Below are positions 36,879-46,210 of a DNA stretch of 64,000 nucleotides, piece after piece. This stretch comes from Gracilimonas sediminicola. GTDB taxonomy: Bacteria > Bacteroidota > Rhodothermia > Balneolales > Balneolaceae. A program made the position numbers and the translations under genes. Positions within the stretch are counted from its first letter, which is position 1. Each line of letters begins with the position of its first letter. The notes beneath the pieces are model-generated. The model had not been told where the DNA came from, ran no database searches, and worked only from the letters and a program-made list of their open reading frames with translations. The stretch is taken from the NCBI RefSeq assembly GCF_024320785.1, contig NZ_JANDBC010000001.1:268617-332616 (forward strand), in the 5' to 3' direction.

Positions 36879-37999
36879 GATTCATAAAGCTCAAGGATTA
36901 CTGTAAATACGCCTTCTTCTTTCTCTATCTCCAGTTTGTGTTGGTCGGGATATAATAACTCCAGGCGTTTCTTCAGGTTTTCAAGTCCGATACCCTTCTC
37001 TGTTTCTTCGGTTTGTTCATCGAAATTGTTGCTGATCCTGAATACAATCTTTTTATCGTCTTCGAAAACAGAAGCATGTATAAACGCTCCCTCCCTCATG
37101 GTTTCCACTCCATGCTTGAACGCATTTTCAAGGGGCAATATCAACAGCAATGGCGCTATTGTTGCTTCCGTTTCCTCAGGTTTTTCGAATTTGATAACTA
37201 CCTCTTTCTGATACCTGATTTTATGCAAATCGATATAGCGTTGCAGATACTCAATCTCTTCTTTCAGAGGCACTCTGTCTTTTTTCCCTTCATAGATGGT
37301 ATAGCGCATCATATCCGACAGTTTCAGAATAACGTCCGGTGCCTTGTCAGATTGATGTACCACCAGCGAATAGAGATTGTTTAGCGTGTTGAAGAAAAAA
37401 TGAGGGTTAACCTGACTTCTCAACAAGGCCAGTTCCGCTTTGGCTTTCTCGGCTTTCAGAGTTCGGAACCATTTCCATTGCTCATAAAACCAAAGCGTTA
37501 AAAGAACGGGAACCGGAAGTAAAAACAAGCTCAGTGCCCATACTTTATAAGTGCTTTCATACAATTCAAAGCTCCCCGTGAATAGCCTCGCGTATAAAAA
37601 GAATAGTGCCGACCCCCCGTATAAACCGACAATCAGCCATCGGTACTTTTGGAAAAATTCCGGTAGAATAAAATAGAATAGCATCAGCCAGAAAGAGATC
37701 ATCAGCAAAATCATCAGTGGATTATCCTGAAGATTACTGGTGAAATATCCGATACTGAAAATCACAATGGCCAGAATGCCAAAACCTGCCCCGACCCTAA
37801 TCAGCGATCCTCCCTTTGCCAGGTATTTATGGATCGCAAGGGAAATGAAGAAAGCATAAAACAAGAATCCAAGTGTATTCGATATCCACGCCCCGGAGGG
37901 TACCCTGATCAGGTCTATGTATTCCATAAACAAGATCATTGCATAAGTGATAGCCGGCCCTATGACAAATGCCTGATATTTCGTCCAATCTTTTTTCAT
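36875..37999 (-). CDS. LytS/YehU-type sensor histidine kinase
   Basis: A 374-residue membrane kinase with about six TM helices in residues 10-180, a short linker and a His_kinase domain: LLRSQVNPHFFFNTLNNLYSL with the phospho-histidine in NPHFFFN, then LILPLENAFKHGV (N box) and EKGIGLENLKKRLELLYP (G box). Such 7TM-like kinases sense membrane or small-molecule signals. Partner of the LytTR regulator; the start lies 208 bp from the divergent ABC ATPase, which may be its target. Confidence 0.94.
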   Translation of the reverse strand: MKKDWTKYQAFVIGPAITYAMILFMEYIDLIRVPSGAWISNTLGFLFYAFFISLAIHKYLAKGGSLIRVGAGFGILAIVIFSIGYFTSNLQDNPLMILLMISFWLMLFYFILPEFFQKYRWLIVGLYGGSALFFLYARLFTGSFELYESTYKVWALSLFLLPVPVLLTLWFYEQWKWFRTLKAEKAKAELALLRSQVNPHFFFNTLNNLYSLVVHQSDKAPDVILKLSDMMRYTIYEGKKDRVPLKEEIEYLQRYIDLHKIRYQKEVVIKFEKPEETEATIAPLLLILPLENAFKHGVETMREGAFIHASVFEDDKKIVFRISNNFDEQTEETEKGIGLENLKKRLELLYPDQHKLEIEKEEGVFTVILELYES

Positions 38000-38207
38000 G
38001 ATTCAAAATAGGATAAATCCGGCATTCATTCTCTGCCTATGGGTGAACGATATCGGTTTTAACATGAATCCAACTGTTTGCCGCATCAACCGGATTTATG
38101 CCTGTTTACTCACGGTCCATATCAAGAATACTATTGTTCGTCCAATCCGGTAAACAAAGCAAATCTGCCTGCGTAGCTTCGCTCAAATTCAACAAAAATG
38201 AGTCGCT

Positions 38208-39104
38208 ATGAACACCCTTCACATTCAAAGCATATCTAAAACTTATCCCAACGGAACCAAAGCGCTAAATGACGTATCCATGACCATAGAGAATGGGATG
38301 TTTGGTCTTCTTGGAGCCAATGGAGCAGGAAAGTCTTCCCTGATGCGAACCATTGCCACACTGCAATCTCCGTCTTCAGGGAGTATACATTTTAACGGCG
38401 ATGACATCCATTCTAACCCGGATACAGTGCGAAAAGGACTTGGTTATCTCCCCCAGGAATTTGGCGTATATCCCAAGATATCGGCGGTAGAATTATTACA
38501 TCATATTGGTGTGCTTAAGGGACTTCTAAAGAAAAAAGAACGTAGTGATCAAGTTGAACAACTTCTTCACCAAACCAATTTATGGGAGCACCGAAAAAAG
38601 CACGTCCATACCTATTCGGGAGGTATGCGTCAGCGTTTTGGTATTGCCCAAGCCCTGCTTGGAGATCCGAAAATCATTATTGTCGATGAACCTACGGCCG
38701 GGTTGGATCCCGAAGAACGGCATCGGTTTCTGAATCTTCTGAGTAAAATCGGTGAGAATATCATCGTCATTCTTTCCACTCATATAGTCGCCGATATATA
38801 CAACCTCTGCTCCAATATGGCTATTCTGGATCGCGGCAGCATACTGATTCACGGCAATCCTGCTGATCTTGTAGAAAGTTTGGACGGACAAATATGGAGG
38901 AAGACGATTCCCTCCGGTGAACTCCCCCGCTATCGTGAAAACTATGACGTGATTTCCACGCGACTGGTAGCCGGTGAGACTCAGATTCACATAAAGGCAA
39001 AACACGTACCCGACATCGATTTTGAAGCAGTTTCTCCAAACCTGGAAGATTTCTATTTCTCTATCGTGCCAAAAACAGAACCGCAAACTATGGGCTTATC
39101 ATGA
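38208..39104 (+). CDS. ABC transporter ATP-binding protein
   Basis: A 298-residue ATPase. Walker A GANGAGKSSL, signature TYSGGMRQRFGIAQALLGDP, Walker B IIIVDEPTAGLDPEE and H-loop STH are intact. The stop overlaps the start of the permease-peptidase fusion by 4 bp, so the pair is one exporter-like complex. Divergent from the LytS/LytTR genes, an arrangement common for antibiotic or peptide-stress exporters. Confidence 0.95.
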   Translation: MNTLHIQSISKTYPNGTKALNDVSMTIENGMFGLLGANGAGKSSLMRTIATLQSPSSGSIHFNGDDIHSNPDTVRKGLGYLPQEFGVYPKISAVELLHHIGVLKGLLKKKERSDQVEQLLHQTNLWEHRKKHVHTYSGGMRQRFGIAQALLGDPKIIIVDEPTAGLDPEERHRFLNLLSKIGENIIVILSTHIVADIYNLCSNMAILDRGSILIHGNPADLVESLDGQIWRKTIPSGELPRYRENYDVISTRLVAGETQIHIKAKHVPDIDFEAVSPNLEDFYFSIVPKTEPQTMGLS

Positions 39105-42100
39105 TCGCAGCATTATTCAGATTCGAACTTGTCTACCAGAAAAAGCTGTGGGCACTACCCGTAGCTATGATCCTGTTCTTCCTTAGTGGTTTGCAGATTG
39201 GCGGTCAAGCTTTTGCCCCCGACCTCGTTGACTTCAATGCACCGTACCAAATCAGCTATTATACCTCCGTTTTTACACTCGGAGCTGTTTTTGCCATCAT
39301 GTTTTTTGTGATCAACGGAGTATTGCGGGACCGTGCCTACCAGATGCAAGAGATTATCTTCAGCACCGGTGTTCAAAAGCACCAATTTTTTATGAGCCGG
39401 TTTGCCGGGGTGTTTGTGTTCAGTATTCTGTCCGTAAGTCCACTTTTGCTTGGAATGATGACAGGCTCGCTCCTCTTTGATTTGGACCCCGATCGCCTGT
39501 CTCCATTTTCGGTTTCTCCCTATTTCTGGAATTGGCTGGTATTCGTGCTACCTAATGTTCTCATCTGTTCTGCCTTTATCTTTTCTGTGGGGCTTCTTTC
39601 TAAAAACCGGATGTCGATATACGCATCGGCCATCCTGGTATATGTACTTTATTTTGTTTGTTCCTTTTTCTTCGACTCCCCGATGCTGGCCGGTTCAACG
39701 CCCACCCACACCGATAGTATGACGCTGGCTGCATTGGGTGACCCATTTGGGATATCAGCTTTTATGGAGCAAAGTCAGTACCTCACTCCTCTTCAAAAAA
39801 ATACAGTCTGGGTAACACTGAGTGGAAATTTCCTGCTCAACCGTTTACTCTGGATAGGCATCTCTTTCGCAATGTTAGGTCTTTCCTATCGGTTGTTTTC
39901 ATTCCGGACATCCCAACAAGGAAAAAAGGATTCCACCTCCGGTAAAGTAGCACTTGAAAAAAATGATGCGAAAGACACCGTTTACCATCCGGTAAAACCA
40001 TCATTAAACAGCAGCCGTCTTTTTTGGCATAGTTTCATTGCTCAGAGTAAAATAGGGATCAAACAGCTGTTCAAAAGCCTGCCCTTTCAGGCTATGCTCG
40101 CTTTCATCATATTTGTTATTGGAGCCGAGTTTTCTTCTAAGCTCATTGAGGGAGGCAGCTACTCCGAAAGTTTATTTCCGGTCACAGCCATTTTAGCCGG
40201 TTTAAATAATACCGCTTTATTCATCTTCGGTGTAATGCTGGTTATTTTCTATAGCGGCGAGTGGGGATGGAAAGAGCGAAGTGAGAATATGCATCTCATT
40301 CTGGATGCAACTCCCGCATCCAATGCCTCTTTCTTTTGGTCCAAGGTTTCGGTGCTGCTTTTCATCCCGTTTATATTTATCACCCTCGAAATTGTTATTG
40401 CCATCGTTTTCCAATTAGTGATGGATTATACCGTCATTGATACGGGCACCTACCTGTCACTATACTACTTCCAGGGAATTCCCCTCGCTTTCTACATTCT
40501 GTTCGGGCTGTTTGTGCAAGCACTCTCACCTGATAAGTATTTAGGGATGGCCATCACCGGACTTTTTGTTGCCATTTTCGCCACCCCTCTGTCCGGATCT
40601 CTTGGCATTGAACATCCGTTGTTGAAAGTAGGCGCCATGCCATCGGTTACCTTTTCGGATATGACCGGAGTCAGTAATAATGCCGGGACCTTTTACTTGT
40701 TTTCCACGCACTGGCTGATACTGGGACTACTTTTGTCTCTGATAGCACTTCACGTTTGGAGACGGGGTATCACCGAACGATTTCTTATTCATGCCAGACA
40801 GATATTCAGAAGTTGGCCTAAGCAACGATTAGCCATTGCCACAGTTCTTGGAATAGCTTTCTTGTGTACTTCGGGGATGATCTTGTACAAAACCAATATC
40901 GAAACAGTATACCTGTCATCGGGTGAAAGACTGGATCGATGGGCCGACTATGAGAAGAAGTACAAACATTACGATGAAGAAAAGTGGTTGTATCCCGTTG
41001 CTATAACCACAAATGTAGCGCTCTATCCGGAAAAAAGAAGCTACACGGTAGATGCTGTTTACACTTTAACGAACAAAAGTGATACCGTTGTTAACAGGGC
41101 TCTGATCATAGAAAAGAAGAGCATAACCGATATTCAGCTCGAAGGTGCAACCCTCATCAACCACGATGCCACACTTGGTATCTATGAATTTCTCTTCAAC
41201 AAGCCGGTACTCCCCGGTGATAAGGTCGCCCTCACATTCACTGCAGAAAGCGAACAAGAAGGACTCCGTTCCGGAAAAGACCTGGTGGAAAACGGTAGTT
41301 ATGTGCATCTGAGGGATTTTAGTCCTTATTTGGGCTATACGGATAACCTGGAAGTTTCCGACAAAACAGAACGTGAGAAACGCGGCCTCCCCCACCGCGA
41401 AAAAGAGCAGCCTTCCGATGCGGATTTTGATGTTATGGAATCCGGTTTTGGGCGGATTGATTTCGAAACCATTCTTTCTGTTCCTGCTGAGCAAACCGGA
41501 ATTACTGTCGGAGAGCTTGAAGATAAATGGATAGAAAACGGGAGAAACTACTACCGATACAAAACTGAAACCCCGGTGGCTCCGGCCATCAGCTATCATG
41601 CTGCTGCTTATGAAATTGAACAGGAAGACTATAAGGGTATCCGGCTTGAGCATTACTTTCATCCCGGCCATGATTTCAACAATCGAACCATCATGAAGAG
41701 CATGAAGCAAACGCTGGACTATGCCGGAAAGGAGTTTGGAGCGTATCCCTTCGACTATCTCCGTATTGCTGAGATACCGTCCCATTGGAGATTCGGAGGC
41801 TATGCAGCAGCCGGAACAATCAGTATGGTTGAAGATAATCTGTACCTGGTGGATGAACGTAATCCTGAAGCTTTCAGTCTGGTTGCTAAACGCACCATTC
41901 ACGAAGTAGCGCACCAGTGGTGGGGACATATGCTTAGCACTCAAAGCGTGAGCGGAGGTGCCATTTTTGTAGAAGGCTTTGCCAAGTACACCGAAGCCGC
42001 TGTAATGGAAAAATATTATGGCATGACCTCCCTCTATCAACTAAGTGAATCCGCCAATCATACCTATTTCAATGGTCGCTCTTACGCTTCTACACCGGAA

Positions 42101-42676
42101 GAACCCCTTTACCTGGAGCAAGGGGAACACTACATGCTATATGGCAAAAGTTACATAGTGATGTATGCCCTGAAGGAGCTGATTGGTGAAGAGAACGTCA
42201 ATCAAGTACTGAAAACATTGGTAAACCGACACAAAAACGAAATCGATGCTACTGTTACTTCACCGGAGTTCTTAAATGAAATCTATAAATTCACACCGGA
42301 GGAATATCATAGCCTGATTGGTGACTGGTTTAAGAAAATCATCACCTATGATCTCTCCGTAGAAAATGCTGAATCGGATAAAATAAGTGATGACCGGTAT
42401 GAGATACGTATTACCATAGACGCCGGAAAGCATGAATTATTGGAAGGAGTTGAATCTCCCGTTTCTATGAACGAACCTATTCCATTAGGAATATTTAGCG
42501 CTCATCCTTCTGAAGCTTCAGAGGGTCAGATATTATTCCTGGAATCCGAAAACATTGAAGACGGAAAGCAGCAAATAACTATTCAAACAGAAACGCTTCC
42601 CCGTTACGTATGTATTGATCCCTACGGAACCCGGCCGGATCTTGTACGGCAGGATAACTGTTTGGAGATGGATTGA
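39101..42676 (+). CDS. ABC-2 permease fused to M1 aminopeptidase
   Basis: A 1191-residue membrane protein. Residues 1-270 and about 320-620 are two blocks of ABC-2 permease helices. Residues about 650-1191 are an extracytoplasmic M1 metallopeptidase with an intact zinc site: HEVAHQWWGH (H934, E935, H938) and the third ligand in FVEGFAKY (E958). The HExxH-to-Glu spacing is 19 residues, not 18, as in related permease-fused M1 proteins. The architecture is known in Bacteroidota. It suggests that peptides are cleaved at the periplasmic face of an ABC transporter, or that the peptidase gates it. The substrate is unknown. Probably controlled by the divergent two-component pair. Confidence 0.92.
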   Translation: MIAALFRFELVYQKKLWALPVAMILFFLSGLQIGGQAFAPDLVDFNAPYQISYYTSVFTLGAVFAIMFFVINGVLRDRAYQMQEIIFSTGVQKHQFFMSRFAGVFVFSILSVSPLLLGMMTGSLLFDLDPDRLSPFSVSPYFWNWLVFVLPNVLICSAFIFSVGLLSKNRMSIYASAILVYVLYFVCSFFFDSPMLAGSTPTHTDSMTLAALGDPFGISAFMEQSQYLTPLQKNTVWVTLSGNFLLNRLLWIGISFAMLGLSYRLFSFRTSQQGKKDSTSGKVALEKNDAKDTVYHPVKPSLNSSRLFWHSFIAQSKIGIKQLFKSLPFQAMLAFIIFVIGAEFSSKLIEGGSYSESLFPVTAILAGLNNTALFIFGVMLVIFYSGEWGWKERSENMHLILDATPASNASFFWSKVSVLLFIPFIFITLEIVIAIVFQLVMDYTVIDTGTYLSLYYFQGIPLAFYILFGLFVQALSPDKYLGMAITGLFVAIFATPLSGSLGIEHPLLKVGAMPSVTFSDMTGVSNNAGTFYLFSTHWLILGLLLSLIALHVWRRGITERFLIHARQIFRSWPKQRLAIATVLGIAFLCTSGMILYKTNIETVYLSSGERLDRWADYEKKYKHYDEEKWLYPVAITTNVALYPEKRSYTVDAVYTLTNKSDTVVNRALIIEKKSITDIQLEGATLINHDATLGIYEFLFNKPVLPGDKVALTFTAESEQEGLRSGKDLVENGSYVHLRDFSPYLGYTDNLEVSDKTEREKRGLPHREKEQPSDADFDVMESGFGRIDFETILSVPAEQTGITVGELEDKWIENGRNYYRYKTETPVAPAISYHAAAYEIEQEDYKGIRLEHYFHPGHDFNNRTIMKSMKQTLDYAGKEFGAYPFDYLRIAEIPSHWRFGGYAAAGTISMVEDNLYLVDERNPEAFSLVAKRTIHEVAHQWWGHMLSTQSVSGGAIFVEGFAKYTEAAVMEKYYGMTSLYQLSESANHTYFNGRSYASTPEEPLYLEQGEHYMLYGKSYIVMYALKELIGEENVNQVLKTLVNRHKNEIDATVTSPEFLNEIYKFTPEEYHSLIGDWFKKIITYDLSVENAESDKISDDRYEIRITIDAGKHELLEGVESPVSMNEPIPLGIFSAHPSEASEGQILFLESENIEDGKQQITIQTETLPRYVCIDPYGTRPDLVRQDNCLEMD

Positions 42677-42704
42677 ACATCATCCTGTTCAAGTACAGGG
42701 AATG

Positions 42705-43472
42705 CTAACCATTGTCATCAAATCTGTTAACTTCGGATTCAGCACGATGGTGGGAGGATTCATAAACCGTGATTCCTCTTTTCACCCATCGGAAAAGCCC
42801 ATATACCATCAGCGACCAGGCTACGAAGATGAGCTCAAGGTAAATCAGGTACACCGGCCACTCGGGTAAAATGCTGAAGAAGGTGGTTCCCGGGGGCTTG
42901 CCCATAACATACAGGTAGTTGCTGCCCAGCAGGAGATTGATTCCTCCAATCACTAAAGCCACAAAATTGAGTGCTACAACAGATCGCCCAACATCTCTTA
43001 ACTTCAGATCCCAACCCCACTCAATAGCCGGATACAGTGCCACAAGCACTAACAAGAGATGCACCATCCAGTAACGAATGGCATCGTAATGAAACAGAGA
43101 GAATTGAACGGAGGGCGTCAGATTTGCCTGAGACACGCCTAATACCACCCAGAAGAATAACACAGACCAGGTATTCCTGTCGCTTTTCATATATACCCAT
43201 ACAAGTACAAAGGGAAGGAAATTGCACATATGCAGAGGGATGTCGTTGGTAACATCAAAGGTTCCGGTGTACATATTCAGGGGAATCTTCATAAGCTGAG
43301 AGAGGGACATCATCACAGCCATAACCAAAAGCACCTTTCGCTGCACTTCCCGGCTTCGGGTTCTCATAAAAGGGATAAACCAGATGCAAAATCCAAAAAA
43401 CAACAGGAGCACTGTAAAATGCTCTGCCGAGTAGGACGAAAACAGGTAGGTTGTATCAAAAAAGGTATTCAA
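42705..43472 (-). CDS. TIGR02206/YwaF-type integral membrane protein
   Basis: A 255-residue protein with seven predicted TM helices. The pattern FSAEH..LLLFF, PLHMCNFLPFVLV, FSLFHYDAIRYWMVHLLLVL and NYLYVMGKPPGTTFFSILPEWPVYLIYLELI matches the TIGR02206 (YwaF) family. No function is known. It stands alone and converges on the M1 fusion gene. Confidence 0.85.
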   Translation of the reverse strand: MNTFFDTTYLFSSYSAEHFTVLLLFFGFCIWFIPFMRTRSREVQRKVLLVMAVMMSLSQLMKIPLNMYTGTFDVTNDIPLHMCNFLPFVLVWVYMKSDRNTWSVLFFWVVLGVSQANLTPSVQFSLFHYDAIRYWMVHLLLVLVALYPAIEWGWDLKLRDVGRSVVALNFVALVIGGINLLLGSNYLYVMGKPPGTTFFSILPEWPVYLIYLELIFVAWSLMVYGLFRWVKRGITVYESSHHRAESEVNRFDDNG

Positions 43473-43644
43473 AAATCTATTTCTTTTGCTTTAACTGAAC
43501 TCAGACGCATAACTGTATAAAAGCTGTTGTTAAACTCATCAATTTCAGTTTTAAAAACAAAGCAGCACTTGCCGGAAAATCTGGCATTGGCCGGGCTTGG
43601 ATTACGAAGGTTCTGAATATTTAGTGTAGTTCTGCTTTACTTTA

Positions 43645-44313
43645 TTAAAAAGCTGAATAAGCAGCAGTGAAGTAGCACAGAAATAACACCACTGATGCAG
43701 GAATCATCACCATTTTTTCTTTTTTACTTACTGATAAAAGATTCCCGAGAATGCTAAACATAAACATTAAAGCAAATCCTGCAACGATATATGCACTTAC
43801 TCCCTCAGGAATAAGACTTATATAATTCAAACTTAGCAGTGAAAGTATTCCAATAAGTAGAATAATGGCAGAAACAGCAGATGCCTTTCGAAGTGAGTCC
43901 GGAAGGTCTTTGTTAAAACCACCCCATGCATACTCACCAAGGGGTTTTCCACTTGCCAATGCAATCTGAAAAATCATCAGTAAAAAGGTGCATATGCTGC
44001 CTGTAAGTATTGTTAATATCTTAAGATTGATGCGTTCTGAAAAGCGTACAGTTGCCACTTCTGTTGTATTCTGCAAATCTACCCCACAGCTAATGGAGTG
44101 AAGGTTTTTTATTGAATAAAACCGAAGTTTTCGGCCTTCTAATTTATACTCCAGATGTTCTCCTGTTTCCAATAAACCTATTACTTTTTCTATGGATTGC
44201 CCCGGCTGAATCAACCCGCATAATATTTCGATTTCTTTCTCCGCCTCTATCCAAAAAATGCTGCCGGCAATACCAGCTAATACTATAATTAAGGTAATAA
44301 TATTCGTTTTCAT
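43645..44313 (-). CDS. Four-helix membrane protein, unknown
   Basis: A 222-residue protein with an N-terminal TM (residues 5-23), a periplasmic segment of about 80 residues containing two cysteines (LCGLIQPG, ISCGVDL), then four TM helices. I recognise no family. It starts 3 bp downstream of the DoxX-like gene and is the last gene of a minus-strand operon with the NmrA-like oxidoreductase. Confidence 0.65.
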   Translation of the reverse strand: MKTNIITLIIVLAGIAGSIFWIEAEKEIEILCGLIQPGQSIEKVIGLLETGEHLEYKLEGRKLRFYSIKNLHSISCGVDLQNTTEVATVRFSERINLKILTILTGSICTFLLMIFQIALASGKPLGEYAWGGFNKDLPDSLRKASAVSAIILLIGILSLLSLNYISLIPEGVSAYIVAGFALMFMFSILGNLLSVSKKEKMVMIPASVVLFLCYFTAAYSAF

Positions 44314-44316
44314 AGC

Positions 44317-44877
44317 TTAGCGTATCTTCCTCCATGATTTAAAGAATGTACTCAGAATCATCCTATCGATTCCATATTTACCTGATCCAAGAACTAAGCT
44401 ATACAAACAGGTACTAATGAAAAATAAGAGCGTACTTATATTTTGTGGCATCAAGAATGGGTTGGCCATTAAATTCTCTGCCACTACCCATAACAATGAA
44501 AGGCTAATTAGCCGGGTTGTAAATCCTGCCGATAGAAAAGCACCCTGCACCCAATATTCCATGCGTTCTAACCATGGTAGCAATTCCACAACTCTTGGAC
44601 TTAAAGACCGGATTATTTCAATGGTTTCGGCATCCATCATTTGTATTTCTGATATTGGTAAACCAATTATTTGTCTGCCAACATCAAATAAGATAAAGTA
44701 TCCAAATAGTACGCGAGGAATTAGCATCAACACATTTACCGATTTCGACTCGATGTGTACTTTCTGAAACAACACATTCATACGCATTTCCACTTTGGTA
44801 ATTAGGTGAAGTACATGATCTTTAGTGAATGTAGCTCTTAGCTTTAACCAATATCGTTTTATTGATTCCATTTTCAC
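44317..44877 (-). CDS. DoxX-like membrane protein
   Basis: A 186-residue protein with about four TM helices (VLMLIPRVLFGYFILFDVGRQI, WVQGAFLSAGFTTRLISLSLLWVVAENL, ISTLLFFISTCLYSLVLGSGKYGIDR). The last segment, GSGKYGIDRM, is typical of DoxX/SURF4-like proteins. These are associated with redox or quinone functions in various systems, but no activity is assigned here. It lies 25 bp downstream of the NmrA-like gene and 3 bp upstream of the next membrane protein gene. Confidence 0.7.
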   Translation of the reverse strand: MKMESIKRYWLKLRATFTKDHVLHLITKVEMRMNVLFQKVHIESKSVNVLMLIPRVLFGYFILFDVGRQIIGLPISEIQMMDAETIEIIRSLSPRVVELLPWLERMEYWVQGAFLSAGFTTRLISLSLLWVVAENLMANPFLMPQNISTLLFFISTCLYSLVLGSGKYGIDRMILSTFFKSWRKIR

Positions 44878-44902
44878 CTTGATTAGCAGAAATGTTGGTT
44901 TG

Positions 44903-45766
44903 TTATGGTTGTTTTATTTGTTGTACTTCTTGGTTAAAAAAGTCCTGTAAGCGATGAGTGCCGTGGCGGGTGGCAATACTTTCGCGCGCCATAAGTGTGA
45001 GAAAGAATTCAAGCGGACCAAATTTTTGCCCGGGAAGAAAAATCTTAGCTGTATGTAGTATCAATAACCTGATCCAGCCCGGAAGGTGAACAATATTAGC
45101 CGGTTTATTCCACGCGCATAAAGCCATTTCTGCTATCTCATTTTGAGTAAGAATATCTGGTCCGCCTACCGATATCTCTTTTTCTTTCTGAGCAATAGCC
45201 CGTACACACACTTCCGAAAGGTCAGCCCCGTGGATAGGGTTTAGCTTTGACTCTCCGTTCCCGAACAACACAACCCTGCCTTTCTCAGCCATGTAGAGCA
45301 CCTCCCGTAGATCCGAAAAAAATCCACTGGGTCGAATGACGGTATATTCTAATCCCGATGCTTTGAGGGCATCCACAAATCGTTCTTTAGCTTCGGTGAT
45401 CTTAAGATGGCGTAGCTTGTCACCGTCTATAACAGATACGTATATAAATTTTCTAACCCCGGTTCGTTGTGCTTCCTTCAGCAGGTTTAAATTTGCCTGG
45501 TAATCGACATCCATATAGGTAAGCCCATCTTTTTGGCGGGTGATACCAACAGTTGATATCACTGTCTCAACATTCTTACAAACGCCACTCAGTGTTTCTG
45601 GCCGGGTTACTTCAGCCTGCACTATCTTGATATTTCGGTAATTCAGATCTTCTAACTTTTCCGGAGCTCGAACCAAAGCTATAGCTGGTATCTTCCAGCT
45701 ATGCAGTTCTTCAAGTATATATTTTCCGAGATAGCCACTGGCTCCGGCAACTAAGATTTTTGTCAT
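44903..45766 (-). CDS. NmrA-like NAD(P)-binding oxidoreductase (atypical SDR)
   Basis: A 287-residue atypical SDR from MTKILVAGASGYLGKYILEEL; the Rossmann motif GASGYLG is at residues 8-14. Other features are ETVISTVGITRQKDGLTYMDVDY, YVSVIDGDKL, and YTVIRPSGFFSDL. The catalytic YxxxK of classical SDRs is absent, as in NmrA/HSCARG-like proteins that sense or use NAD(P)H. It is first in a three-gene minus-strand operon downstream of an AraC-type regulator. Confidence 0.88.
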   Translation of the reverse strand: MTKILVAGASGYLGKYILEELHSWKIPAIALVRAPEKLEDLNYRNIKIVQAEVTRPETLSGVCKNVETVISTVGITRQKDGLTYMDVDYQANLNLLKEAQRTGVRKFIYVSVIDGDKLRHLKITEAKERFVDALKASGLEYTVIRPSGFFSDLREVLYMAEKGRVVLFGNGESKLNPIHGADLSEVCVRAIAQKEKEISVGGPDILTQNEIAEMALCAWNKPANIVHLPGWIRLLILHTAKIFLPGQKFGPLEFFLTLMARESIATRHGTHRLQDFFNQEVQQIKQP

Positions 45767-46210
45767 GGTGCATTCCTTTTTTGATTGCAAGGCCAAGATC
45801 AGCAGCCAGCATCTTATAATCGTGCGAAATGATATTTTCGGCGCTTTTTATGAAATCTCGGACTTTTTAGAAAAGAGAAAGGGCTGGTAGCAACAGAATG
45901 AGAAGACTAAACCACTCTGCACTGAAAGTTAAGGGTTTTCAAACCCCTGGCTGGAACCAATGAAGGAAGTAATTAAAATGAGAGTATAGGTAACTTCTTA
46001 TTCTGAGGCCTAAGCTTCGACCTCTTTTCCCTAAAATCGGGACTCCTTCTCAAGGAGAGACTTTTTCCAGGCTTCTTTAAAAACCTATTCCTATGTAAGA
46101 CTCTGATGTGTTATGTGCGTCTTTCTCCTTGTGAAGGAGAAAACAAATGAGGTCAGAAATGTAGATCCTGTTGCAGATTAAGACTCAGTGCAGGCTTAGA
46201 ATCAAGTCTC
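45767..46210. other. Intergenic region with two CTCCTT-AAGGAG mini-hairpins
   Basis: No gene visible. CTCCTT-CTC-AAGGAG at 46043-46057 and TCTCCTT-GTG-AAGGAGA at 46124-46140 are perfect short hairpins of the same sequence in the same orientation, 80 bp apart. They may be scattered palindromic repeats or weak transcript ends downstream of the regulator. Confidence 0.5.

Noticed and set aside
41066-42040. 324-codon minus-strand frame opposite the M1 domain
   Set aside because: It is antisense to a conserved catalytic domain, with composition typical of a mirror frame and no recognisable motif.
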